NCBI GenBank assembly: GCA_026874595.1
Contig: CM049306.1
Span: 79,820,142-79,884,141, forward strand
Direction: 5' to 3'
Source of the DNA: Sipunculus nudus
Lineage: Eukaryota > Annelida > Sipuncula > Golfingiida > Sipunculidae
DNA: 64,000 nt
Shown here piece after piece: positions 37,501 through 49,297 of this stretch. The notes beneath the pieces are model-generated. The model ran no database searches and was not told the DNA's origin. It saw only the letters and a program-made list of their open reading frames with translations. Position numbers and translations under genes: made by a program. Numbering within the stretch: the first letter of the stretch is position 1; each line of letters begins with the position of its first letter.

Positions 37501-38513
37501 TGTCAAGGCCCAGATCCAGATCTGGACCAATCAGCAATTGGTCTAGGCCAAATACCGATCAGGTTTTAGGCCGGACCAAATCCTGCTCAGAATCTGGTCT
37601 GGACGTCCAGACCATGCAGATGTCCATCAGGATTTGGTCCAGCCTTAACCAGGGCTGAAACAGGTACAAAATTTTGGACTCGAGTACCCGACAGGCATTA
37701 CCCGACTCGGACTCGAGTACTCGTTACCATGGCAACGCTGTAAAGATAAAACGGACATTTCTTTACGGAGGCAAAATATGCATAAATTTGACTTCGTGAC
37801 GGCTTAACTTTATCCCAACGAAGGAATAGATATATGTCATTACAAGACCTCTGTTAATTTGACTAGCTTATGTTTAGAGCCCTATATATATATGCCAGGC
37901 TACGATAATGAATAAATAGGCCTACAGACTGCCCGTAAATTTGCAGATAGGCCCATATGAAGTTTTCAGTCCCCCATTTTCAAATATGGATATTCTTAAC
38001 TTGTATCAACTCATGAACAGCTTACATTCAAGTTGAAAATCCTGATTTCATGAAAACAAACAATTTATAACTTATCTTATCAACATTTTCAACTATGTAT
38101 GTGCATATATTCATATTTTTAGTAAAAATATAAATATATAAATTATAAAATAAAAATTTTTTACACAACTTCAGTTTATTATTTTTTCATGTCTTAACCT
38201 TATGGATTATAACACCAAAAGCCTGCTCTAGACTGCCATGGAATCTCAATCAGGATCTAGTCAAGACCAGATCCTGATCAGGGTTTAGGACAGACTGAAT
38301 CCCAATTTGGTCTAGACAGATCCCAGATTGGTCCACCCTGGATACCTATTGAGATTTGGTCTGGACCGATTCCTGATTGAGGATCTGGTGAGGATCTGGT
38401 CCGGACAAGGGCTTGACCAGATCCTGAAAAGGGTTTAGGCCAGACAAAATCCTGATCAGGATCTGGTCTCGACGAATCACTGGTTTGTACAGATCGGGAT
38501 CTGGGCCTTGACA
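37501..38513. mobile_element. 1-kb inverted-repeat element with TGTA duplication
   Basis: TGTCAAGGCCCAGATC at the left is matched by GATCTGGGCCTTGACA at the right, flanked by TGTA on both sides (37497-37500 and 38514-38517). Both arms (about 170 and 290 bp) are packed with variants of gatctggtctggacc in both orientations. The 560-bp centre is AT-rich and also holds actcgagtacccgac repeats. No transposase is visible; a non-autonomous DNA transposon is the simplest reading. Confidence 0.8.
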
Positions 38514-39098
38514 TGTACATACACAAAAACCAATTTTAAAAGCAGTTTTTTTGTAGAAGTCTAGATATTATGACTTTTAAATTTATTAGGTTCTCCATCT
38601 TTTTTAAATAATAACTTTTGATAATGAAACTATCTTTGAATTATTCAACCAAAAATTTGTTTATAAAATGTAATATTTTTTATTCATATCTTTTATGAGC
38701 ATCCCCTTATACATGAGGCATTAGTAGGGTTAGCACAGGTACAAAGCTGGAGCAGCAGTTTGTATATAAAATATTACTTCATTTAATTTTAGATGTATAA
38801 TAAAATATATATAATAATATGCACAGAATAATAATGTACAAGACAATGTACCTCAATGATATATCTGTATTACTTTACTAATGAAATCTGTGTGTGATTA
38901 AAAAAAGCTCATACCAAAGAAATGATTTTTCAAATGATAGATTGTAGTGTCCTTTTAAAATTAGATTATATCAGTGTTTCTATTTAAGTTTAGTCTTCTA
39001 AGCTGTTACTTTTAAAATGGAATTTAAATGTATACAAGTGTATGTATGGCCCTATATTCTTCAATATGCTAATAATTATGCAATATTATTATACTCAC

Positions 39099-39355
39099 AG
39101 CTGCAAGGTGTTCTCAGGTAGAGAGTCAACCCTTAAATCCGCGAGAGACGTCAGTTTTGGTGAACCACTGCACTCCACACGGACACCTGTAATGCCTTTT
39201 TTCCCCTTTGATCCCCCAGGTATTCCTTTTTTCCCCTCTCTTGAGGTCACAGTATCACATTTACAAATTTTTGGGCATCCGTCTTGACCTCTGACCTCAC
39301 TGGATAAACATAGCAACAGGAGAACAGAAGCAACGGTTGAATGTATCCTCATCAT
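39099..39355 (-). CDS. LRR protein, signal peptide + LRRNT exon
   Basis: First coding exon of a secreted or membrane leucine-rich-repeat protein. Residues 1-23 form a signal peptide: basic start MMRIH, then a hydrophobic core ending SSEVRG. The mature part opens with an LRRNT cap, with Cys27, Cys31, Cys33 and Cys62 in the C-x3-C-x-C...C pattern, and ends in LPENTLQL, the usual lead-in to the first LRR. A G-K-K-G-rich linker (residues 41-57) separates the third and fourth cysteines, which are normally much closer together. The exon ends after two bases of a Leu codon at a strong donor (GTGAGT), i.e. phase 2. It joins in frame to the LRR exon at 15.05 kb. Two adjacent ATGs are possible starts; the first is used here. 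In family terms the cap plus phase-2 LRR exon suggests an LGR/glycoprotein-hormone-receptor-like protein, but slit-like or other LRR proteins are not excluded. Confidence 0.8.
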
Positions 39356-39458
39356 CGTGGAATGGAGGCTGTATGGGGACTAAGTGGGTGTGAAGTCCTG
39401 CTGGGCTGATCAATTGTTCTGGCGTTCTTCACATCCTGATGGATTCAAAATACAAGAC
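39356..39458 (-). other. 5' UTR part of LRR gene exon
   Basis: Leader directly upstream of the LRR start codon. An acceptor-like sequence (gtgtttgcttgcag, minus strand) ends at 39459, so this exon is probably spliced to an upstream non-coding exon. The DNA at 39.46-39.78 kb is richer in CpG than its surroundings, so a local promoter with an unspliced leader is an alternative. Confidence 0.5.
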
Positions 39459-40999
39459 CTGCAAGCAAACACCACAGATTGTTACAACCACGACCCAAGG
39501 CCCGTCGCACACATCTAGGTGGTTCTATGGTTCAATCAATGAGCCTGTTTACAACCGTCACTTCCTCAATTTTACCAACGCAGACACTCATCCGATGTGT
39601 CTTATATTTGTCGTCCAAGTACTTTCCCGTTAGGATCAATAATGACTACAGCTTGGATTTGGAGCTTAACTAGCCATACATTTACGCTGTAGAGTGATCA
39701 TCTGTTTTCTCTGCCAAGACCAGGCATTATCAACTAATGGTTCACGGTGAACTTCACACTGAGCGGTATAACTCACAAAAATGACATGCAGAGACCACTC
39801 TGTATCAATTCAAGTGCTAGGTTCGGTTATGAGCTTTAGATTAGTGTGTACGATTCTGGAATATGGAGCTCTTCTTATGGGACATGTCTTTATGCAAAAT
39901 ATTGACATATTAAAGGAAGATGCCACTCTTTGCATACAGGTACCATGTTTGTACACTCTTTTTCAGTATGAGCTGACTGATCAACCTTGCAATTTGCTCA
40001 AATGAACCATACCGTAGCGCATGTGCTATGGTCAATATAGAAGTCCAGAGCAGCCTGACAATTTTGGTCATACCACTGGTTACTTTACAGTCTTGTGGAA
40101 ACCCTTGAAATTTTCTTTCACTTTTTAACATGTAAGACTATAAATGTGGTGAATAAATCTTACAAATTCTAAAAATAAAACTTGTGTAGAGGAGTCCTAC
40201 TGAACTGGCCAAAAACTACAAGGTACAAGTCTTTTTTTGTTTCAGAATCTTGTTATCAAAAAAGAGTTCACTACGGCTTCGGACATGTCAATTTAAACAG
40301 AATATCTAAATACTGTCATTTTCTGACTCAGTAAGTTTATTGTACCTCCACCAGGCAGTATATGTTTTTATCAATGTTTGTCACTTGGTTGACTGATCAG
40401 TTGGTTTGTTTGTATTTTAGCAGCTTTACTCTTTAAAGTTATGAATCTTCTAAAAGTTTTTCGAGGGCTAGGGCAAGAAGATTCTTTACCAATGGTATTA
40501 GGCCTGCTTTGGCCTGCAGAACTGCCTTTGATACAGCCATCAATTTGGGGAAATATTTTTCCAAATCTTGCATTCATACATTTCATGTGCTTGTGTAGCA
40601 AACTCCAAAATGTGATGAAGACCTGGCTTAGGTACATTTGTGGTTTCTGACTGCTTTCTAGTTTTTCCTTAAAATTCCTTCAATATGTTCCCATAGTGAA
40701 AATTAACTTGTATATATATGAAGCAAAATATCTCTATAATTTTCTGTCTAACATTCCCCCCCCTTATCACTAATCAGGGCAATGACTAAATAAACCAATC
40801 ACATAAAATATTCTGTTGGCCACGTCAAAATATGAAAGATACCATAATATCCTTTGATCCAGGCCTTTGCCAAGAAGCACGCTTCATGACACACATAAAT
40901 ACAGGGGTACCTAGCAACCAGTCCATGTTGCAATGACGAGGAACAGGTGCAAATCAACTGTGACCTCTGACCTCTTGAAGCCAAGCACTTTGTTGTTAT

Positions 41000-43800
41000 G
41001 CTAGCAGGCATATGCTTTGCTTTACTGCTGTTGTCAAAGGTTTTTCTGTTGACTTGACTGAAGCTTTATCACTAACATATCAAGAGATAATGATATATCA
41101 TTAAGAAATTATTTCTATTCCTTTCAAATGAAAAATACATGACTGTCACTCAAAAGTAAAGTAATTTATCTTCCAATAATAATTTCATTGCCTTTAAAAT
41201 AGCAAAGAGTCCATGACTTAACATGTTTTAGCTGGTGTACTGAGCTGGTGTTACAATGATAAAATCTTGTTTTCATTTAACAAAAAGCCCTTTTATATGT
41301 ACTAGATTTTGTAAATCTACACTGAACCAAACCAATCTGTTTTACCTGATCCCTCTAAGGCCAAAAAGCAATAAAGGTATGGTTCTCACTCTCAGGCTCC
41401 ACCCAACTTCATTCTGCCCTTGACATATATATATATATCAATTGTGAGGATGTACAGTTCTATATTTGATCATAAATGTTATGTTCCTAGAGGTCAACAA
41501 CTTACTACTGATGTTTGGTCATGACATTACAACTGATTCCCAACACTTCTCAACAGCTTCTCATTGGTTGATGGTGTGCTGTTAATGATCCATTATGACC
41601 AAGTGGGTGACTCCCAAAACTAGATAGAAACGTTTTTGAAATGTGCAATAATATGCATCAAAACACTGATTCAGCACATCCTAGGACAACAAAAATGCAA
41701 CTGGAATGTCAAAAACTGAGCATGCCTGCTAACGATAGAACATAGCCCATTAATAACAACAGCAAATTGGCCATTACAAGAACCACAAGTGCCGCTATGT
41801 CTGAAGATACCACAGGTATTTACCTGGGTCTCAAAATAAGTTAGACATTGGTAAACATTTTTCTTATCGCAAGTAGCAATTCAATAATGGATAAATCTGT
41901 TAATTGTTTAATAAAAAGCCATTTTATTGAAAGTGCATATATGCCAAAGGGATTTGCTTCTTTAATTAATTTGTGCAGCAAAATTAAATCCAACTGGTGT
42001 AAGTTTTTTTCAGACTCAACAGGCCTGCGAGGTCATAACCTTTAAAACTAATTACAAGCACCTGCTGAGTGAATGTCATATGATTTCTATCTCTGGAATC
42101 AGTGGGGCTGTAGAAACTATGTTTGATTCATCATTTCATAATGTGATACATATAAAATGTTTTATTTTACTAATTTTAAGTATAGATTCTGGACGCATTT
42201 TCTTCACTTTTTATTCAAATTTGACCTACTTCACCCATCAACTGTTTCCACACAGTAAATATATAATTATTTTCCCAAATAATTAGCCAATAAGATATTC
42301 TTCAGCCTGATTCTGACAAATTATGTTTGACCTTACATCCATTATATGATGCAGAGTGCTCATATGCTTGCTTGTTGGACGCCATTTTTCATGAGAAGTT
42401 CAACTATCATCACAATATGGAAACCCAGGCATCTGATGATATGGATGTGATATATATATCGGTTTTGTATTGCGATATGACAATGCACCAGAGTATCATA
42501 CCAGCCATAGTGACAGTACACTGAAGAGCTACCAAGCTATTTATTAGAGTTTGGAGATCACTGCGTGTTCTACATCATTTAATCTGCGGTACATCCATGC
42601 TGTCAACACCTTGATAATAAACCTTGATAAGATAGGTATTATACACACCATACAAGTGCTAATCATGAGTATTCTAAATCATAAACTAGTCAGTCTCAAA
42701 AGCTATACACAATGATTTGTGATCCTAATGCAGCTACTGACAAATTATGTCCTATGGGGAAAGCTCCTCATTATTTGAGGCTTGCAGACGAATGTCATTT
42801 GATTGACAGTATAATAATACATGTACTACATTTTTATTAAATTTAAAATAATGTAATTGAAACTAACAGAGAGTTTACATTTTAATGAGTTTCAGAACAC
42901 AACATTTCATTTTCAATGTTTGATAGCTGGTCTATCTGTGGTCAAATGCATAAAAGAAAAAAACAGATTGCATATTAATAAATGTGTAAAAAAAACTGAA
43001 GATGGTACATGGTGCTTATTATAAATCAAATTAGAGGTGGAGCTTAGAATTTAAAACCCAAATAATGAGTGAATTTTCAATTCTCATTTAATACAGAATG
43101 AATAAGCTTGATATAAGTTGTATGTTGTTTTTTTTTTTGTAATTTATAATCTACCACAAATTACGGAACCTCATGTGCAAATATAAATTTTACAATAGCC
43201 AGTTTCTTTACAGGTTAGCATTACAGATGCAATCAAAGAATCTTAGTGGATAATGCAATTGAAACATTACTGACTATTAAAGGACTGATAAGGAAATGGT
43301 GAAAAAAGTCCTGAAAGCAAGACAGGAGCAATATAAACATAATAACAGTCTCCCAGACCTTTATGAACCCAGAGATCTGCAGCATGTAATGACCACAGAC
43401 ATGAGGTGTCCATAGACATTTTCAATGGGCTACTATGAACGCTTATCTCTAAGGCTTTATTTATAGTTATGATACATTATCTCATGCTCATGACACGATA
43501 GGCATTGGAATACTTCACTCACAATAAAATACATGGTCATGTTTCATTAGGTGGTCCATTTTCACAAAATATCAGGTTTTCTGACAAAAAGCTAATACTG
43601 TTGCCCCTGTGGAATGTCAAAGTGCATGTTCTATACATCAACAGAAAGCTAAGGACATGCCCTTTCTAGTGCTGCTTTTGCAGGTAGCTGTGGGAAAATC
43701 CAGAGTCAGCAGCTTGTTTATGTATACACATAGTATCAGAATTCATATATAGGGACATCTTGCCAACAGGACCACTTGCGGAACCATTTAAAGCTGTTGT
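41000..43800. other. intronic stretch, nothing identified
   Basis: AT-rich. A short (AT)n tract lies at 41424-41440. No exon or repeat boundary is convincing. Confidence 0.5.
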
Positions 43801-43809
43801 GCAAATTGG

Positions 43810-43935
43810 GGTGGTAGTGTTCGCAAGAGGTTTTTATGATGATTTACATTTAATAGTCAAGGACAAAAAAAAGTGGTTGTGTTAGAGGGAGGTTTTCATA
43901 ATGGTTTACATTACTCCAGGACCAAAAAAAGTGGT
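43810..43935. repeat. approx. 63-bp imperfect tandem duplication
   Basis: Two copies containing gaggtttttatgatgattta versus gaggttttcataatggttta, each followed by aggacaaaaaaaagtggt-like sequence. Confidence 0.7.
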
Positions 43936-44466
43936 CTTCTTGGTCTGGTGGTCATGATAGCAGGGTGGTCATCAGGCGAGATTTTCCTGTTCATCTCTCT
44001 TCAATAATAGATACTGTAGGCTCAATTTTCTCAAAAAGTGAATTCTTAAAAGTTCCTTCAATTTGTTTATTTGTGTAGTTCATCCTGAATAACTGATTTG
44101 GGGGCAATGATGTTTTGTCTTAAACATGCTGGGTTGTTGACTATTACCAAATGGAGAAGGCCTCTAGAAAAATGTCAGACTTCCTATTGGATTGTCATAT
44201 ATATCACCAACATATTGATACACATATCTATATTTGCCAAATACCCAGGCACTGTGGAAGGGTCATTACCTTTTGTGGGACATCTAAAAAATGTTGAGGA
44301 TCTGTGAGTGACTTTTAACTTTCTAACATCCAGTGGACCCAAAAGAATTTTTTGTGCCCAAAGTTTGTTCGCCTGACTGCTGACCTACTGAAGGAGGTCT
44401 AAAATAACAGAAAATGATGAGCTCTTGGCATTACAAAACAAAATATATTCTATTAGGGAAAAAAAA

Positions 44467-44716
44467 GTATGGTTCTCAGGCACTTTTTCTCAGAAATCAT
44501 TGCAGGCGGGCGATATTTTATTTTTGACCTTTTTTGTATGTTTTGATAAAAATGACATGATCAGGGAAAGCATGAAAATGTATGGTAAAAGCACTACATT
44601 ACAAAGGAAATCTTATCAAAATTGTATTATTTTATCTCCTTGAAAGATGAAAATAAAAATAAAAATTGTTGATGTGGGGGGTTCAAATAGATGCGGGCAG
44701 TGCATGAGAACCATAT
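44467..44716. mobile_element. 250-bp MITE-like element
   Basis: GTATGGTTCTCAGGCAC at the left matches the complement of gtgcatgagaaccatat at the right (one mismatch plus variation). The inner blocks gcaggcgggcgat and gatgcgggcagtg also pair. A lone half-end (ggtatggttctcactctcag) lies near 41377. Confidence 0.6.
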
Positions 44717-45718
44717 CTTTTATTTTTTTAACCTTAAATTCTAGTTTCTTTTACAACTTTTAGTCTTTCTTAACTGGAGGGATAGTTCTGGATGGTGTAT
44801 TTCACTGTTACAGCTGACAATGTATTTCATCATGTCCTTGGAACAGCCATGATCAACTGTTAGTCAAAACTCAGTAGGTGTCCTGAATCCTGATAGTTCA
44901 TCATGTCATTACAAAAATAGACAAGTGTTCAATTTCTCAAATACTAGTACGATACAGAATAGCTGCCTAGTGTGTTTACTTCCAAGAATTATGTCAAGAA
45001 GTGCATACATTTATATGCACTGTAGGCATATATATATATATATATGACAAAATTACTTAAATTGTGACTTAAGCAGGTTAAGGGTTTACATATCAGTTTA
45101 CCACTCATTAAAACTCTATTCCCATCAAAGGATGAAAACCATTCCATTCATACATATAAATTTTCTTCAATAAATATATTTGCTCTCAGATATTAAATTA
45201 ATTCACACAAATTCTCTATATAGTTCGGTGCCCGGCTTCCACGTAAATAATAGAATGCATTAGCAAATTACTAGCCAGGATTAAAAAAAAATAAACTAAC
45301 TTTATGAATAAATTGTCTCAGTAAATAAATTATCTCCAATATTGATGGACACCCGTGTTGAGGTCAGTCCGGTGCACGGTGTACACACTTCTCTATTATC
45401 CAGTTTTGCACATTGGATTGTTGTGATTTATGAAGCACACACATAAACAGAACTTTCTTTCAGTTTAACTCATACTTTGTTGTATGTTCCCTTTGTCTGG
45501 GGCCTATACATACCATAGCTCACAACCAAGCAAGGGGGACATTTGTGAAGTCAGAAGTTTGACAGTCATTTGTGCGGGGCCCCGTGTGTCTTGTACCAGT
45601 CCATACTGAACAGAGCTCCCGTGCACTCAACCGTCAACACAAAACTATCTTGGTGTGCTCGCACAGTAATCTGCTTACGAAATCCCCCTGTAACCACATT
45701 AAACTCGACATAACTCAC

Positions 45719-45832
45719 CTCAGGATTGTAATCCGTGTGCTGGATTAATATGCACTAGTTTGCGTGGACGTAAGCTCCATAAAACGTAAGATTTCCAGCA
45801 CGGTTCCGCTCGCTACACACAATAACAGCCAT
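45719..45832 (-). other. non-coding first exon candidate
   Basis: The minus strand here is GC-richer than its neighbours and ends CCTGAG at a consensus donor (GTGAGTTATG). A YY1-like start motif (CTCAAGATGGCTG) lies at the likely transcription start. The ATG in it opens a 25-codon upstream reading frame that stops inside the exon, so the exon is probably leader. It is the best available 5' end for the LRR gene. Confidence 0.5.
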
Positions 45833-45900
45833 CTTGAGCGAGGAGATGTTTGTATGACGTCACGGGCACATGCGGTCCCTGGTCTAGTTTGATTGGTCGA
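45832..45900 (-). promoter_or_regulatory. promoter with CCAAT box and CRE
   Basis: In minus-strand order: a CCAAT box (ATTGG on the plus strand, 45892-45896), a perfect cAMP-response element TGACGTCA (45855-45862), then the YY1-like start motif. The spacing of roughly 65 and 30 bases upstream of the inferred start fits a promoter. The segment is CpG-rich within CpG-poor DNA. Confidence 0.6.
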
Positions 45901-46742
45901 GGGGTCGGCTTACTTGGTTTCATTGATGTACAGCGCACACATCTTCATTGTCGGCGAACGGTCTTTTTCCTTTGATGTCAGGGACGCTATAATCAGGCTT
46001 GTTGTATTTCAAGACTTAGAATGCTGAGAATTGAAATTGAAGCGACAGTCAAACATTAAAGCGTATGGTCTGAAAACTACATCAAAGCAGCCGACTGAGC
46101 GAAATACACTGGTTTTATTCTTCCATTTATATCGGCTTTCATTCATTTAGTTGAGAAAACAGCTGGTATAAAAGCTCCATGCAAAATATAAATTAACGTT
46201 TGTTAGCACAGGGGAGGCATAATTCACGAGGAAGTTAAATGAACTAGCTCGCAGATTCGTAGATCAACTCAATACAGAGAAACTCGCCAAATAATAATAA
46301 ATATAATAAAAATAATAATAAAATCAACGACAAAATGCACGTACAGTTGCACATGCATTAAAATTTTTTAAAATAATTTATTATTTTATTTTATAAAACT
46401 TAATTATATTATGTTAGTTGATCCCGATATTTTAGTTTTTATTTATTCCGTTTTATTAAGTAAAGTCAGCGAACACATTACATTTATGAAATTAATTTTA
46501 AAACTAGGTGAAAGTCTGTCTGTTTTGTTTCTAGATTTATGTTCAGATAGGATAATCTTTATTCAAAAGAAATCTCACACGATCGACAAATATTGATTTT
46601 TTTAAGCAGATGTATTTTTTTCTCATCTCAAATTTATTTTTAGCAAAATGACGAACTGTTTTACTTTACGACTGACAACTGATAAGATTTTGTTTTTATT
46701 GAATTGTAAAATTACAACATAGCACCATTGACGAGGTTTACC

Positions 46743-46746
46743 TATA

Positions 46747-46802
<56 letters not shown>
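46743..46802. repeat. (TA)n microsatellite
   Basis: About 30 TA units with one TG interruption. Confidence 0.95.
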
Positions 46803-46804
<2 letters not shown>

Positions 46805-47439
46805 GATCTGAATTTTATAGTCAATGTAAGCCGGTCCCTAAGAGCTTGGTTGAAAATGTATATTTAGCTGTATTCCTATATAATGTTATATGCACGCATC
46901 TGTACACCATGGAGTTTCCCCGTTTCGGAGAAAAAAATGTGCAAGATCATGTACCAGTGACCTAAACCTGATAGAAAAAGTGCAATATTCTTTCCCAATG
47001 ATCTACATCTTTAAAATGAGTTTCAATCCACAAAGATATCGTTGAATTTAAAACAATTTTTTTCAGTCGTGAACACATTTTTATTTTATATTTTACCTCT
47101 TCAGATAAGTTTAGAAAATGTATTTTAATGACGCCTGTAAAAAAATAATGGATAGGTCAGACTTATCTGAAAGCGTATATCAACTGAGAAGGCCCGATTT
47201 CAGGATCGTTCTCATGTTTTCTTTTCATTATAAGAAATGTCTTCTTTTGCATAGGTCTAAATCTCAAAATTCGGTTTATATTACGAAATCTTTACATGAA
47301 GAAATACAGTCAAACATCTAAAATGTGTTGATTGGTTATATTAATATTTATATCTATTGATTTCAGATGTGCACCCATCACGAGGAATGACCACAGTGAA
47401 ACCCCGCCGATGCCAACAGAAAGTATAATATACCAAAAA

Positions 47440-47451
47440 GCCATCTGGTGG
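47440..47451 (-). promoter_or_regulatory. CTCF-like motif
   Basis: The minus strand reads CCACCAGATGGC, an exact core match, in the opposite orientation to the sites at 6.9 and 21.95 kb. Confidence 0.35.
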
Positions 47452-48143
47452 CAATATCTTAAACGATTATATCAAGAGTCTTGTGGGATACATACAAATT
47501 AATGTCCAAACGAGGACAGAAAAATGTTAGCGATTAAAATATAACTCGAATCACCACCTTTTGTTTTAAGAACCTTAAAATGATGAAATATTAGTATTTT
47601 AAAAGTCACAACTTTTATTATTGTTTAGGGTCATCATTAAAATAAGATAAAATAAAATAAATTATGATCAAACATTACATAATAAGAAAAAAATTCCATG
47701 CCCACAAATATCCCGGTCATAGAGCAAAAAACTGAAAAAAAGCAGAACTTTTGTCCAGATACCTTTCTCACCTGTCTGTCATGTTCGTCTATGAAGAAAA
47801 CATGGTTTTTAGTTCACAACACTAACACTTTCAACCTAACTCATCCCTGTATGTACCTTGGGCTATAATGGTTTCCTATACCAAACTTAAAACCCGATCA
47901 GCATGAGCCAATCGTGTGAACTGTACATTTTGTACTGAAGCACTTATTATGTATAAGATGATTATAACTATATACATTTATCCGCAAACATACACATGCA
48001 GACTGACTGAATGAAGATGTATGAATCCCTCCGGCCGCTCAAGTTAGAAGGGTCGTCGACCGTTCCCTAGCTGGGCGCTCCCTAGGCGTAAAATTTGATT
48101 GGAGTCGAAGACGCAGATGCCAACAAGCCTAGCAGAGAGCAAT

Positions 48144-48415
48144 TTAAGGTCTGTTTCCATGTGCGCGTATATGCGGGAACTGGCAGTCTAATATATTTGT
48201 AAAGTGGATCGAGCAGGCCTTCCACAGAAAGATGCTGAAGTGACGTAATTTTACCACTATCCCCGAGTTCATGCACGCAGACCCTATGCGTGAAAATCGC
48301 TCCTGCGCACATACGCATATACGCTGACGGACACATGGAAACACCTTAGTTACAAAATCATATAAATGAGCGATTCTTCACGCATATACGCGCACATGGA
48401 AACACCCCTTAAGAG
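48144..48415. mobile_element. hairpin MITE, copy 1
   Basis: The left end tttccatgtgcgcgtatatg is matched by the complement of catatacgcgcacatggaaa at the right; with flanking ttaagg the inverted repeat is about 30 bp. A third internal end (tacgctgacggacacatgga) lies at 48319-48340. Copy 2 starts at 49298. Confidence 0.75.
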
Positions 48416-48536
48416 ATGGAGACCAGAGAGCAACAACATCCACAGGTTCAACGCAGGAGCCGGTACATCTGTTAACAGGCGCGGAAGCCGGGCCATGCCC
48501 GTCAAGAAACCCCGCTTTGAATATCCGGATACGTAA
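48396..48536 (+). CDS. 46-residue basic open frame
   Basis: Frame starting inside the right end of the hairpin element and running into a GC-rich block: METPLKRWRPESNNIHRFNA, then a GAGTS segment, and ending AMPVKKPRFEYPDT. All three plus frames are open over most of the block, which dilutes the evidence. The peptide is basic and reads like a protein C-terminus. It could be a terminal exon into which the element inserted, since ag at 48412-48413 could serve as an acceptor. Confidence 0.3.
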   Translation: METPLKRWRPESNNIHRFNAGAGTSVNRRGSRAMPVKKPRFEYPDT

Positions 48537-49066
48537 AGCCATACATACACATGCAGAATAACAAATATTTCGTAAACTGAAATTCCCTATATTTGATTCT
48601 TTCTTCACATTTTTCCTATTTAAATTGAATTTATTAATATCTAATGTCGTATACATGTATTTTTGTAGTTTCTGACATAGGTGAGCGTTTGGGTCCTTTG
48701 ACTGATGTGCATTGTTATAATGTTATTTCTTTTTTCGTAACAAAATATGTGGATGTGGATGTTACTGGACTGAAAAAAAAAACTTTTAGACGGTGCATGC
48801 TGACTGTTAAATTGTCAAAACCTAACTATGACGTATCCATGGAGACCCGTTGACTGGATGTCAGACGGAAGTTTTTTTTTAACTCTCGTAGTCGTTAACG
48901 GTTCAATGGACACATAATGGGAATGGACTATAAATTTACAGTCAAACGCAGTCGTTTGAACTCAACGTACATGTTTTTTACACGTTTTAATAACAGCAGT
49001 TACTTTTGAAGAAGAAAAAAATCTGCATTTCCCTATTTTGTTCAATCAATATACAATAATATAACA

Positions 49067-49071
<5 letters not shown>

Positions 49072-49139
<68 letters not shown>
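49072..49139. repeat. (TA)n microsatellite
   Basis: About 34 TA units. Confidence 0.95.
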
Positions 49140-49142
<3 letters not shown>

Positions 49143-49200
49143 CAAAAGCCCCACTCGGAAAACAGTTCAAGTTCACAAAACAAAACTCAAACTGAAATAA

Positions 49201-49220
49201 TTATATATATATATATATAT
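49201..49220. repeat. (TA)n microsatellite
   Basis: Short TA run. Confidence 0.9.
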
Positions 49221-49297
49221 TACACCAAAACACATGGTGTATTGGCCATACAGGAAAATGCGGAACGGTGTCAGAACACAGCATCTTTATTAAGCTG

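Larger units (their letters stand above)
15121..39098 (-). other. approx. 24-kb intron of the LRR gene
   Basis: Interval between the two phase-2 LRR exons, bounded by a GTGAGT donor at 39098 and a ctttcag acceptor at 15121. It holds a CpG-rich island (21.9-22.35 kb), a minisatellite, tandem repeats and several inverted-repeat elements, listed separately. A microexon inside it cannot be excluded; a 29-bp candidate at 18632-18660 with good splice signals would introduce a stop. Confidence 0.6.
39459..45718 (-). other. putative first intron of the LRR gene
   Basis: About 6.3 kb between the donor of the 45.7-kb non-coding exon and the acceptor at 39459. The linkage is inferred from strand, order and splice signals only. 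Apart from one inverted-repeat element (44467-44716), a short tandem duplication and a repeat fragment near 40.35 kb, I see no genes; the open frames are short and look like chance. Confidence 0.4.

Noticed and set aside
38278-38526. 82-codon minus frame rich in Arg, Ser, Pro and Asp
   Set aside because: Lies wholly in the repeated arm of the 37.5-38.5 kb inverted-repeat element.
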